Shown piece by piece: positions 16,558-24,108 of a stretch of DNA of 64,000 bases. The notes beneath the pieces were generated by a model that saw nothing but the letters and a program-made list of their open reading frames with translations, was not told the DNA's origin and did not search any database. Location of the stretch: contig NC_015315.1 in assembly GCF_000193375.1 (NCBI RefSeq), positions 938,622 through 1,002,621 of the forward strand. The letters are read 5' to 3'. A program made the position numbers and the translations under genes. The stretch's first letter is position 1, and the number at the start of each line of letters is the position of its first letter. This DNA is from Thermoproteus uzoniensis 768-20 (GTDB lineage Archaea; Thermoproteota; Thermoprotei; Thermoproteales; Thermoproteaceae).

Positions 16558-17009
16558 GCGAGGAGAAGTTCGAGAAGCTCGTGGCCCTCCTGCAACAGGA
16601 CAAGGCCTTGGACGCGTTGATATCGATCGTGGAGCGCCTAGACGTGGTGAAGGAGCTCGTAGACGTCTTGTTCGAGTTCAAGAGAAGCGGCGTCTTGGAC
16701 GATCTGCTGAACGCGGCCGCCTCCCTCCGCTTCTTCACCGAGGGCCTCCTCACGAGAGACTTCGTCGAGAAGCTCGCGAAGCTCCAGGAAGTGGCTCTCG
16801 TGGCCGGGACCAACCTCGCTACTGACAGCTCCAAGGTAGACTGCCTCACCTACGCCATAGCAAACGCGGACAATATAAAGCCGATGGGCCTCTGGGGCTT
16901 GCTCTCGGCCCTCCAAGACCCCGAGGTGAGGCGCGGCCTCGGCTATCTCGTGGCCGTCTTGAAGAAGCTAGGATCCTGCAGACATCTGGCCGAAGGGACC
17001 GGCAGATGA
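16554..17009 (+). CDS. DUF1641 protein paired with SQR 1
   Basis: A 151-residue, mostly helical protein of the DUF1641 type. Repeated amphipathic helices end in the family segment KPMGLWGLLSALQDPEVRRGLGYLVAVLKKLG. DUF1641 genes are commonly found next to sulfide:quinone oxidoreductase genes, and here the start overlaps the SQR stop. The biochemical role is unknown; a membrane-docking or assembly partner is an inference. It overlaps the next gene by 4 nt. Confidence 0.75.
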   Translation: MSEEKFEKLVALLQQDKALDALISIVERLDVVKELVDVLFEFKRSGVLDDLLNAAASLRFFTEGLLTRDFVEKLAKLQEVALVAGTNLATDSSKVDCLTYAIANADNIKPMGLWGLLSALQDPEVRRGLGYLVAVLKKLGSCRHLAEGTGR

Positions 17010-17515
17010 GCGTGTTCGACAAGGTCGGCGATCTACTGCTCGCCCTCAGGTTCAAATACGGCGTTGAGGAGTTCCCCGACTCGTCGGAGCTGGCCGCCTA
17101 TATCAAGGACTCTGGGGAGGCCGACGTGGTCGCCATCCTTTCCCCGGCCGGGAGGCCCAGGCCCGTGCTCGTCTCGGCCCACAAGGAGGGCGGCGACGTG
17201 GCGTTGGCGCTCGTCGATCTCGACGACATAAGGTCGGCCGCCATCGGCGGCGTGCCGCTGGAGGAGCTGGAGGACGCCACCAGCAGGCTCGGGGCCGAGC
17301 TTTTCGGCGAGCGCGGCCTCGCCCCCTTCTTCTTCCCCGTAATGGAGCGCGACGGCGCGTACTACTTCGCCATGGGCCTAAAGACGTTGGTAGACGCGGC
17401 GGTGTTGACGGGCGGGTTAATAGACGATCTGCTCGATCTGTTGGAGCAAGAGGGGGACTCGTTCTACGCAACCCTCGTGGGGAGGATTGGGGAAAAAGGG
17501 GTTACTTCTCGCTGA
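17006..17515 (+). CDS. Hypothetical protein in SQR operon
   Basis: A 169-residue soluble protein with alternating strands and helices (DVVAILSPAGRPRPVLVSAH, GGDVALALVDLDDIRSAAIG), resembling a Roadblock/profilin-like or GAF-like layout but with no decisive motif. It follows the DUF1641 gene with a 4-nt overlap and ends inside the 3' end of the convergent DUF1641 gene (14-nt overlap). No Cys are present, so it is not itself a thiol carrier. Confidence 0.55.
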   Translation: MSVFDKVGDLLLALRFKYGVEEFPDSSELAAYIKDSGEADVVAILSPAGRPRPVLVSAHKEGGDVALALVDLDDIRSAAIGGVPLEELEDATSRLGAELFGERGLAPFFFPVMERDGAYYFAMGLKTLVDAAVLTGGLIDDLLDLLEQEGDSFYATLVGRIGEKGVTSR

Positions 17516-17930
17516 CCTGTTTTAGGTTCTCCTCCATGCAGCTGCCCATGGCCTTCAGCACGGTCAACATCACGCCCATGGCCTTCTGCACCTCGGGGTC
17601 GCTCATGGCCTTCACGAGGCCCCAGAAGCCGACCTTAGGCGCCCCGTTCTCGGCTATCTCCCTAAGCGCCTTGCTCGTGCAGACGACTCCGCCTTGCATG
17701 GCGGCGCCCATGGCGTTCAAGTCGGCCGCGTCCATTATGGACAGCATGGATATCAACGGGGCGGCGACCTTGAACACCTGTATATCGGCCATCAAGTTGG
17801 GCAACTTCTCCAGCACGATCTTTATCGGCAACAGGAGCGAGCTGAGCTCCTCCACCTCTTTCCTAAGCGCGTCCACCTCGGCCAGAAGCCGCTCGTAGTC
17901 GGCCTTGGGTATGGTCACGGTCTCGGTCAT
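17502..17930 (-). CDS. DUF1641 protein paired with SQR 2
   Basis: A 142-residue helical protein of the DUF1641 type. The N terminus is a coiled coil (YERLLAEVDALRKEVEELSSLL) and the C-terminal signature reads KVGFWGLVKAMSDPEVQKAMGVMLTVLKAMG, parallel to that of the other DUF1641 protein. Two Cys are present (VVCTS and GSCME). The ATG at 17930 overlaps the stop of the second SQR gene by 4 nt. A longer upstream frame only shadows SQR and is ignored. Confidence 0.78.
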   Translation of the reverse strand: MTETVTIPKADYERLLAEVDALRKEVEELSSLLLPIKIVLEKLPNLMADIQVFKVAAPLISMLSIMDAADLNAMGAAMQGGVVCTSKALREIAENGAPKVGFWGLVKAMSDPEVQKAMGVMLTVLKAMGSCMEENLKQVSEK

Positions 17931-19087
17931 GGCACCACCCCGAGGAGCCAGTTGAAGTACACCTTCTCGAACATCTCCTTGAATATCCTCGACACGGGCG
18001 ACGGCGGGAGGAACATGCAGTCTGGGTACGGCTTCTGCTTCTTGACGAACTGGGTGAAGTCGCAGGCGGCGGCCATGCCGTATGCCCCAACGTCGAGAGC
18101 GCACGTGCCCACTATCCTGAACGGCGGCTTGCCCATGGAGATTCCGGCCAAGTCGGCCACTATGTTGCTGACGACCCACGGGGCGTAGCTGTGCAGTATC
18201 GTGCCGGCCATGCCCACCGGCACATTGGGGGCTACCACGTCGCCTACCACGTAGACGTCGTCGTACTTCTCGCTCCTGAAATCGCCGTTGGCCGGTGAGC
18301 GCGGCGCCGCCCAGCCGTTCTTGGCGAGGTCGCTGTTGAGCACGGGGTCGGGGGCCTTGTGCGGAGGCACCACTAGCGCTACGTCGAACTTTATCTTCTC
18401 CCCCGTAGCGGTCTCCAGCTCGTTCTTGCCCAAGCTCTTGATGGCTTGGCTCTGCCCGACGCCCACGTACTCGATCCCCAGCTGTTGCAGGAAGTTGGTC
18501 ATCCATTTGGCCGCCACGGGGCCGAAGTTCTCGAAGGGGCGCTTCAGCGGGTGGACCACCGTTATCTTCACCTTGTCCCTAAGCCCCCTCGTGAGGTAGT
18601 AGAAATGCGTCAACATGGCGAGCTCTATGGGCGCAGGCGGGCACCTGTACGGCAACGAGTAGACGCCGATGACTACGTGGCCCTGCCTCACTTGGCTCAA
18701 GGCCTCCGCGACCTTCAGCGAAGGCTCCAGCTCCCAAGTATGGGGGAAGCCGGTGTCCACCGTCTCGGCGCCGAGCGCCACCACGAGGTCGTCGTAGGTG
18801 AAGTCGCCCGCGGTAGTGGAGACCTTTCTGTTGGCCGGATCTATCTTGGTGACCCTAGCCTTGACGAAGTTCACATTGCGGCGTTTTAGATACTCCAGAG
18901 GCACACTGATCTGTTCGGGCCTCCTGTAGCCGAAGGCCACGTAGAGATACGACGGGCGGAACTCGGTCCTGTCCTTCATATCGACGACGGTTATCTCCAC
19001 GTCGCCGGGCCCCAACACCTCGCGCACCTCCTTCGATATTATCAACCCGCCGGTGCCGCCGCCTAGGATCAGCAGTTTTTTGGCCAT
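17927..19087 (-). CDS. sqr: Sulfide:quinone oxidoreductase family protein 2
   Basis: A 386-residue SQR-type flavoprotein. FAD motif GGGTGGLI at residues 9-16, SYLYVAFGYR, and DDVYVVGDVVAPNVP as second FAD motif. Cys in YRCPPAPIEL, GTCALD, AACDF and PDCMF give more candidate redox Cys than SQR 1. The C-terminal stretch SRIFKEMFEKVYFNWLLG is an amphipathic helix for membrane binding. A TATA-like box (19106-19114, read leftward) lies about 27 nt before the ATG. It forms an operon with the DUF1641 gene and faces the first SQR operon tail to tail. Confidence 0.87.
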   Translation of the reverse strand: MAKKLLILGGGTGGLIISKEVREVLGPGDVEITVVDMKDRTEFRPSYLYVAFGYRRPEQISVPLEYLKRRNVNFVKARVTKIDPANRKVSTTAGDFTYDDLVVALGAETVDTGFPHTWELEPSLKVAEALSQVRQGHVVIGVYSLPYRCPPAPIELAMLTHFYYLTRGLRDKVKITVVHPLKRPFENFGPVAAKWMTNFLQQLGIEYVGVGQSQAIKSLGKNELETATGEKIKFDVALVVPPHKAPDPVLNSDLAKNGWAAPRSPANGDFRSEKYDDVYVVGDVVAPNVPVGMAGTILHSYAPWVVSNIVADLAGISMGKPPFRIVGTCALDVGAYGMAAACDFTQFVKKQKPYPDCMFLPPSPVSRIFKEMFEKVYFNWLLGVVP

Positions 19088-19170
19088 AGCGTATAAATTC
19101 TGGGCATATTTAAATTTTTCTTTTTGAATAAACCTATATTAGAATATAAATATGTATAGCAACAAGTCGC

Positions 19171-19743
19171 CTAGATGCCGCGCGCGGCATGCGGCCGGTT
19201 GCACTCTCTATACATGTACACTACGTCGAACGCGCGGCCCCTCACCTTGGCGCCTCCCGGCAGATAGCCGTACCTCGCGAAGCCGAGCCGCTCGTAGAGC
19301 TTGACAGCCCTCTCGTTCACGGCCATGACCTCCAAGACGACTAAGTCGAAGAGGCGTCTGCCGCACGCGTCGGCCAGGGCGGCCTCCAGGAGGGCCCGCC
19401 CCACGCCTCTCCCCCTCCACTCCCTCGCGACGGCGATCCCGAGCACTCCCAGATGGCCGAAGCCCCTCCTCCTGTTCCTCCTGATCTCGCAAGTCCCCAC
19501 CAGCCTCCCGCCAGCCTCCGCGACCTTGAAGACCGCGTCGCCGCGCTCCAGAGCCTTGAGGGTCTCCGAGAACCAGGCGAACTCGTCGGCCAGCGACGGC
19601 GGCCTCTCCTCGAGCGTCAGCCCGACCTCGCGCCCCAGCCTCTCGGGATCCTCCTCGACCTCCTTGTAGTAGCCGTAGTAGAGGTCGATCGCTTGCCAGA
19701 AGTCCTCCGGCTTGAGATCCCTCACGACGACGCCAGGATGCAT
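19171..19743 (-). CDS. GNAT-family N-acetyltransferase
   Basis: A 190-residue acetyltransferase with the acetyl-CoA-binding motif REWRGRGVGRALLEAAL and the C-terminal NERAVKLYERLGFARYGY segment, as in RimI-like enzymes. The ATG at 19743 is selected because the A/T box at 19762-19770 lies 27 nt upstream; a longer frame would cross that promoter. The acceptor substrate is not predictable. It is divergent from the membrane-protein gene at 19790. Confidence 0.78.
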   Translation of the reverse strand: MHPGVVVRDLKPEDFWQAIDLYYGYYKEVEEDPERLGREVGLTLEERPPSLADEFAWFSETLKALERGDAVFKVAEAGGRLVGTCEIRRNRRRGFGHLGVLGIAVAREWRGRGVGRALLEAALADACGRRLFDLVVLEVMAVNERAVKLYERLGFARYGYLPGGAKVRGRAFDVVYMYRECNRPHAARGI

Positions 19744-19761
19744 CCCGATAGGCGCTTCAAA

Positions 19762-19770
19762 GCTTTTAAG
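19762..19770. promoter_or_regulatory. Single A/T box serving two divergent genes
   Basis: Only 46 bp separate the starts at 19743 (leftward) and 19790 (rightward). One core, GCTTTTAAGC, lies centrally and about 25-28 nt from both starts, so it can serve as the TATA box in each direction. No second A/T box is present. Confidence 0.5.
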
Positions 19771-19789
19771 CGTTTGCCTATATCGACGT

Positions 19790-20254
19790 ATGAAGCTGGG
19801 ACAGGGCGCCAAGTGGGGCGCCGTGACCGGGCTGATCGGCGGCGCCGTCTCTGCGCTGGAGATATACGTGCTCAGGGAGGAGATCTATAGAGCTGTATAC
19901 GAGGCCGTGGCCTCCGCGGCCCAGTCGAGCGGCGCAGCGCTTACGCAACAACAGATACAGCAGATAGCTGAGCTCTCCATAACCGGCGCCTACATCGGCG
20001 CAGTTGTCGGAAGCGTCATATGGTTCGTCATAATAGGCCTCATAATGGCCGCCGTCTGGGATAGGCTGAGGCTTCCCTGGTACTCCAAGGGCGCCATATT
20101 CGGCGTTATTATCGTCGGGCTGAACTTGGCCCTCGGCCGCCCGCCCGCCGCCGCGCTTGTGGCCAGCGGCGTGGTTGTGAACTTCCTCCTCGCGCTCCTC
20201 CTCGCGTATTTCTTGAGCAGAGTCGAGAGGGCGGCCGCCGCGGCGGGCCAATAG
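19790..20254 (+). CDS. Hypothetical membrane protein
   Basis: A 154-residue protein with four hydrophobic segments (about residues 8-28, 66-90, 100-120, 122-143) and one soluble stretch rich in Gln and Ala between the first two (SSGAALTQQQIQQIAEL). The Gly-rich first span (GLIGGAVSALE) resembles glycine-zipper segments. The ATG at 19790 is supported by the shared A/T box. I recognise no family. Confidence 0.6.
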   Translation: MKLGQGAKWGAVTGLIGGAVSALEIYVLREEIYRAVYEAVASAAQSSGAALTQQQIQQIAELSITGAYIGAVVGSVIWFVIIGLIMAAVWDRLRLPWYSKGAIFGVIIVGLNLALGRPPAAALVASGVVVNFLLALLLAYFLSRVERAAAAAGQ

Positions 20255-20263
20255 TAAAACAAA

Positions 20264-20272
20264 GTTTTTATG
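20264..20272 (+). promoter_or_regulatory. TATA-like promoter upstream of a leader ORF
   Basis: GTTTTTATG begins 28 nt before the ATG at 20292, not before the main start at 20366. By the spacing rule of this genome the transcript should start at or near 20292, leaving about 74 nt ahead of the next gene, which is unusual here. Confidence 0.45.
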
Positions 20273-20291
20273 TAGAATACGGCGAGGAGCC

Positions 20292-20369
20292 ATGGGTTCC
20301 GTTACTGCCTCGGCCGGCGGACGCCTCGCCTACGTTAGCTCGGCGCGCGGCCGGCCTTGCGGGCTATGA
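20292..20369 (+). CDS. Possible 25-residue leader peptide
   Basis: A short frame whose ATG coincides with the predicted transcription start and whose stop TGA overlaps the ATG of the downstream gene (ATGA at 20366-20369). The peptide is Gly/Ala/Arg-rich with one Cys near its end (GRPCGL). Overlapping stop and start plus leaderless initiation suggest translational coupling. It could equally be a plain 5' leader; no homologue is known to me. Confidence 0.3.
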   Translation: MGSVTASAGGRLAYVSSARGRPCGL

Positions 20370-20797
20370 AGACCATCTCGGTCAGGCTGGCGTCTAGGTC
20401 CTACGCCGACGAGGGCATGGTGCAGATGTTGATGGCTATCCCCGGCATATATAACGCCTATATCGAGGGCGACCGTGTGGTGTTGGAGATAGACGAAGCC
20501 GCCATACAGCCCGCCGAGGCTGTCAGGAGGGTGATGGACCTCGGCTACGAGCTGGTGCTGCCCCACTACGTCTTCTCGATTGGCAGAGGCGATCCGTGGA
20601 GGGTCAAGGAGCTCGTCGAGGGCGGCCTCCCGCCCCACGTGGTCGCGGCCGCCTTCGACGTGGACACCCGGCTCGCCTACGTGGCGGTGTTGCCCGGCGT
20701 GGGGCCCGAGGAGGCCGGCCGGTATCTCGCCGATAGGGGGCTACGCGCGGAGCTCGTGGACTCGTACCAGAAGCCCATAAGGCTCAGCTTCGGGTAG
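20366..20797 (+). CDS. Hypothetical protein with HMA-like N-terminal domain
   Basis: A 143-residue soluble protein. The first 70 residues follow the ferredoxin-like order of heavy-metal-associated domains (TISVRLASRSYADEGMVQMLMAIPGIYNAYIEGDRVVLEIDE, then a helix and DLGYEL), but without the CxxC metal motif and with no Cys at all. The second half repeats a similar beta-alpha-beta pattern. Upstream in-frame TTG at 20357 is possible. The next gene encodes a winged-helix regulator. Confidence 0.55.
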   Translation: MKTISVRLASRSYADEGMVQMLMAIPGIYNAYIEGDRVVLEIDEAAIQPAEAVRRVMDLGYELVLPHYVFSIGRGDPWRVKELVEGGLPPHVVAAAFDVDTRLAYVAVLPGVGPEEAGRYLADRGLRAELVDSYQKPIRLSFG

Positions 20798-20833
20798 CGC
20801 GCGAAGCCTTTAAATTCACTATTTATTCTTTGC

Positions 20834-21223
20834 GTGGATGAGGTCAAGGCCAGTATACTAGAGCTCCTCCGCAGAGAGGGGCCCCAGCCCGTCTACAAGA
20901 TCGCCAAGGCGCTTGGCTTGAGCTACGGCGCCGCCCAGTGGCACATATTCTACCTGGAGCGGGAGGGCCTTGTGAGGACTTTCAAGAGCGGCAACAAGCG
21001 CTACGCGGCGATAAGCCCCGCCGCGGATGTGCTGAAGGTGGTCAAGGTCGAGGACGTGTTGAAGGACGTGGAGCTCGCCCTGAGGGCGTACGGCGTGAGG
21101 CCCGACATGACAGTCCACGAGGCTGTCCAAGTGCTCTCGGAGGAGGCGCCGCACTTGGCCGAGCTCATCCAGCAGATGGCCGAGGAGAGGCACCGGAAGG
21201 CCGAGGAGGAGAGAAAAACTTAA
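20834..21223 (+). CDS. Winged-helix transcriptional regulator
   Basis: A 129-residue regulator. Residues about 3-70 form a winged helix (ASILELLRREGPQPVYKIAKALGLSYGAAQWHIFYLEREGLV, then the FKSGNKRYAAIS wing). A charged helical C-terminal part (to EERHRKAEEERKT) probably dimerises. The GTG at 20834 fits the A/T box CTTTAAATT (20808-20816). It lies 36 nt downstream of the HMA-like gene and 19 nt upstream of the thioredoxin-like gene. Confidence 0.75.
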   Translation: MDEVKASILELLRREGPQPVYKIAKALGLSYGAAQWHIFYLEREGLVRTFKSGNKRYAAISPAADVLKVVKVEDVLKDVELALRAYGVRPDMTVHEAVQVLSEEAPHLAELIQQMAEERHRKAEEERKT

Positions 21224-21242
21224 TTGGGGCCTATATCACGCC

Positions 21243-21974
21243 ATGGCGCTCGAGGTCGTGGTCCACCACACCTGCTCGTCGAGCTGGAAGCTCTATAGGG
21301 ACGCCAAGGCGAGAGGGCTGCCGGTAAGGTTCGTGCCGGCCTCTCTGCCCGACCTCAGGCGGGCCGTCCTCGGCATCCCCGCGGTCTTCGCGGACGGGCG
21401 GCTGGTCCTCTACGACCCCGTCACGGCGGACGATCTGGAGGCCTTTCTGAAGGGCGCCGCGAGGCGGGATCTGCCGGTGGACGAGGCCGTCCAGAACTTC
21501 GTGACCGGGGTCGTATACAACCAGGCGCTCCTCTCGCTCGCCGTGTTGCACAAGTCCTTCAAGCCGATACTGGACGACAGAGAGGCGGTGGAGGTCCTCA
21601 CTAGGGCGCGTTTCTACGGCTCTCCGGAGGTCGCCAAGTCGGCCTACGAGGAGATATCGAGGCGCGACGCCCAGCTTTTCGCCGAGAATAGGGATAAGAT
21701 GCTGAAGGCCCTCGCCTACGGCCTAGTCAGAGAGCTCTACTGGCTCGGCATAAGCCCCTCCAAGATCGGCGTAGAGCACGTCTCGATGTGGATAATGGCC
21801 AAGGCCACTGTCGGCAGGCTGGGGCTCCAGTACCCGAAGCCCCATGTGGACAGAGACGTGGCCGAGGCGGTGGCGGCAATACTCAGGGAAAGGGGCGACC
21901 ACTACCTCGCCAAGATAGCCGAGGAGCAGTCCGCCATATCGTCGGACCGGGACTTCCTCTCCCTCTTCGGCTAA
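21243..21974 (+). CDS. Thioredoxin/glutaredoxin-like protein with helical domain
   Basis: A 243-residue cytoplasmic protein. Residues 1-75 have a thioredoxin-like layout: VVVHHTCSSSWKLYRDAKARG (Cys followed by Ser, so C-S-S-S rather than CxxC) and GIPAVFADGRLVLYDP, where IPAV supplies the cis-Pro loop. The rest is a helical domain. A single-Cys active site fits monothiol glutaredoxin or persulfide chemistry. Crenarchaeal genomes carry similar proteins of unassigned role. The promoter box AAAACTTAA (21215-21223) sits in the end of the preceding gene. Confidence 0.6.
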   Translation: MALEVVVHHTCSSSWKLYRDAKARGLPVRFVPASLPDLRRAVLGIPAVFADGRLVLYDPVTADDLEAFLKGAARRDLPVDEAVQNFVTGVVYNQALLSLAVLHKSFKPILDDREAVEVLTRARFYGSPEVAKSAYEEISRRDAQLFAENRDKMLKALAYGLVRELYWLGISPSKIGVEHVSMWIMAKATVGRLGLQYPKPHVDRDVAEAVAAILRERGDHYLAKIAEEQSAISSDRDFLSLFG

Positions 21975-22050
21975 GGCCGCCCACGACGCGCGGGTCTGCG
22001 GGGCCCTACGCCGCGCCGGCCGCCGCGGTACCTATTTATACCATCGACGA

Positions 22051-22086
22051 CACACATGGGTGTGAGCAACACACATGGATGTGTGT
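22051..22086 (+). repeat. Two phased inverted repeats at an ATPase start
   Basis: Element 1 (22051-22064) is CACAC-ATGG-GTGTG. Element 2 (22069-22086) is a perfect 8-bp inverted repeat, ACACACAT-GG-ATGTGTGT. Their centres are 20 bp apart, about two helical turns. The ATG of the ATPase gene (22056) lies in element 1, and the TATA-like box CCTATTTATA (22031-22040) is just upstream, so a protein bound here would block initiation. Confidence 0.55.
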
Positions 22087-23168
22087 CGGGGCTTTTCAGC
22101 CCGGTCCCCAAGGAGAGGAGGAGCGAGCTCTTCGATAGGGAGGAGGAGCTGGCGGCGTTGACGCGCCACGTCTCGGGCGGCGCGCCTCTGGTCTTGTGCC
22201 TCGGCGTCAGGAGGGTCGGCAAGACGTCTGTCGTAAAGACCTTCCTCAACGAGAGCGGGCTCCCCAACATATATCTAGACGCGAGGTCCTTGGCCGCCCT
22301 CGGCTACACGAGACAAGGCCTCTACCGGGCGCTCTCCGACGCGTTGACGAGGCTTAGGGGGAGATTTGCCGACGTTTCTGAGTATCTGGGGAGGGTTAGG
22401 GGAATACGCGTGGGGCCCTTCGGCGTGGAGCTGGACTGGCGCAAGAGGGGCACCTCTTTTCTGTCCCTTCTGGAGAGGATGGAGGAATACGCGGAGAGCC
22501 GCGGAACGGTGTTCGTGGTGGCGATAGACGAGGCGCAGGACCTCCGGCTCTTGAAAGGCCTCGACCTCGTGAAGCTTCTAGCCTACAGCTACGACAACTT
22601 GAGGAGAGTCAAGTTCCTGCTGACTGGGTCGGAGGCCGGACTGCTGTACGGCTTCCTCAAGCTCGACGAGCGCGACGCTCCCCTATACGGCAGGGCCAGA
22701 GACGAGGTGCGCGTGGAGAGGTTCTCCCGGGAGAAGTCCCTGGAATATCTGGCGGCCGGCTTCGCCGAGGCGGGGATCAGCCCGCCTGAGGAGGAGCTGG
22801 AGAGGGCCGTGGAGATCTTCGACGGGATTCCGGGGTGGCTGGCCCTCTACGGATACGCCGCGTGTAGGGGACGGCGAGACGCGCTCGACGCGTCGCTGGA
22901 GGAGGCAGTCCGGACGGCCCTGGGCGAGCTCAGACACATAGCGTCGGCCTCCGAGCTCTATGCCCACGTCCTCAGAGCGGTCTCTATGGGCCACGCCAGG
23001 TGGAGCGCGGTGAAGAGGGCCGTGGAGATCTGGACGGGCAGACATATATACGACGAGACGCTAAGGAGGGTCTTGAACAAGCTGACGTCCATGGGCATTT
23101 TGGCCAAGGAGGGGGAGGAGTACCGCTTCCTCGACCCGATCTACAGAAGAGCGGCCGAGAGGCTCTAA
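22056..23168 (+). CDS. Archaeal AAA/STAND-type ATPase
   Basis: A 370-residue ATPase of the archaeal ATPase_2/MNG-type family. Walker A is [10 protein letters not shown] (residues about 50-59), Walker B is [11 protein letters not shown] (about 151-161), sensor segment [16 protein letters not shown], and the family block [28 protein letters not shown]-terminal winged-helix region ([28 protein letters not shown]) is typical. The cellular role of these ATPases is unknown. The first 14 residues are encoded by two inverted repeats, suggesting self-regulation. The end overlaps tpiA by 4 nt on the other strand. Confidence 0.82.
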   Translation: MGVSNTHGCVSGLFSPVPKERRSELFDREEELAALTRHVSGGAPLVLCLGVRRVGKTSVVKTFLNESGLPNIYLDARSLAALGYTRQGLYRALSDALTRLRGRFADVSEYLGRVRGIRVGPFGVELDWRKRGTSFLSLLERMEEYAESRGTVFVVAIDEAQDLRLLKGLDLVKLLAYSYDNLRRVKFLLTGSEAGLLYGFLKLDERDAPLYGRARDEVRVERFSREKSLEYLAAGFAEAGISPPEEELERAVEIFDGIPGWLALYGYAACRGRRDALDASLEEAVRTALGELRHIASASELYAHVLRAVSMGHARWSAVKRAVEIWTGRHIYDETLRRVLNKLTSMGILAKEGEEYRFLDPIYRRAAERL

Positions 23169-23842
23169 CGGCCGGCCAGAGGCCTCGCCAGCTCGAGTAT
23201 CTTGGCGTAGTGATCCTTGGCCTTGACGGCGGCGCTGGCCAGGAGAACTCCTCTAGTGCCGAGCCGCAACGCCGCCTCGACGTCCTCCCCCGACTCTATC
23301 CCCGCCCCCGTGATCACCGCGACGTCGGGGAAATGCCTCTTGACCAGCTCGACGGTCTCGACGACGGTCTCCGGCTTGTATTTGGAGACGGCCCTCCCCG
23401 TCCCTATGAGCTCGGGCGGCTCGACGGCCACCGCGTGAGGCCCCAGGGCGGCCGCGGCGAGGCTCGTCTTGGGATCGGGCGCGCAGACGACCACGTCGAG
23501 TCCCGCCGCCCTGGCCCTAGCCACGAGCCTCGCCAAGTCGTTGAGCCTCAAGGGAGCCTCGCTGTGGTTCAATATTATGCCCGAAGCGCCCGCCTCCTTC
23601 ACGTTGTCCACAGCCACGTGGGCCGTGTAGGCCCCCGGGGACTCCACGTCGGCGCCCTGGGCGTAGACAGGTATGCCCACCGACTGGGCCACGAGGGCGA
23701 GCTCCAGATGGCTCGGGGCCACCGCCACGTTGACGCCGAGCTCCCTAGACACCCTCTCCGCGGCCTTGGCTATATCGACCGCCCTACGCCCTGCCGCCTC
23801 GCCGTACGCCTTGAAGTTTATTATCAAGATCGGCAACTTCAT
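23165..23842 (-). CDS. tpiA: Triosephosphate isomerase (archaeal short type)
   Basis: A 225-residue glycolytic enzyme that interconverts dihydroxyacetone phosphate and glyceraldehyde 3-phosphate. Active-site residues are visible: N9 and K11 (INFKAYGE), H93 (LNHSE) and E141 ([10 protein letters not shown]). The phosphate-binding ends [12 protein letters not shown] and GVLLASA are present. About 225 residues is usual for archaeal tetrameric TIM, shorter than the roughly 250 of bacteria. A TATA-like box (23863-23873, read leftward) starts about 28 nt before the ATG. Confidence 0.93.
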   Translation of the reverse strand: MKLPILIINFKAYGEAAGRRAVDIAKAAERVSRELGVNVAVAPSHLELALVAQSVGIPVYAQGADVESPGAYTAHVAVDNVKEAGASGIILNHSEAPLRLNDLARLVARARAAGLDVVVCAPDPKTSLAAAALGPHAVAVEPPELIGTGRAVSKYKPETVVETVELVKRHFPDVAVITGAGIESGEDVEAALRLGTRGVLLASAAVKAKDHYAKILELARPLAGR

Positions 23843-23925
23843 GCGCTAGTGGAACTCCACCCGATTTAAACTTACCCCCGCAGTGTGTGAACCAGATAAC
23901 ACTTGTGGCTTGTGAAGCGGAGAGG

Positions 23926-24065
23926 AGCCGCGGCTCCGGCCGCCGGCGCCGGTTTGGCCGACGACCCCGGGCGGGTTGCCCCGTCCGAGGCCGCCGGTTT
24001 ATCCCCGCGTCGCCTCCGCGGTTGGGCCGCGGAGACTTAGGCCGGGGGCGGTCGAAACCGCGGCT
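23926..24065 (-). ncRNA. Predicted structured non-coding RNA, unknown class
   Basis: No gene is visible between tpiA and the membrane-protein gene, but this stretch is very GC-rich and strongly foldable. The ends pair over 19 positions (24047-24065 with 23926-23944; two mismatches and one G-U). Inside are a perfect 8-bp hairpin (24014-24034) and a hairpin at 23968-23987. A leftward TATA-like box CTTATAAAT (24085-24093) starts 28 nt before 24065, exactly where the terminal stem begins. I find no box C/D or H/ACA motifs, no tRNA T-loop, no RNase P core sequence and no SRP helix 8 motif. Strand is inferred from the promoter. Confidence 0.5.
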
Positions 24066-24108
24066 GTATTTCTAATGTCCCAGTATTTATAAGAAATAAA
24101 CATAATAC

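Noticed and set aside
17931-18506. N-terminal extension of the second DUF1641 gene to 18506
   Set aside because: This part lies wholly inside the second SQR gene in another frame and is Arg/Gly-rich; the ATG at 17930 gives a normal family start.
23926-24065. RNase P RNA or SRP RNA identity for the structured RNA
   Set aside because: The conserved RNase P core (a GAGGAAAGUC-like strand and its ACAGAA partner) and the SRP helix 8 GGAAGGGAGC-like motif are both absent on either strand, and the SRP RNA would be about twice as long.
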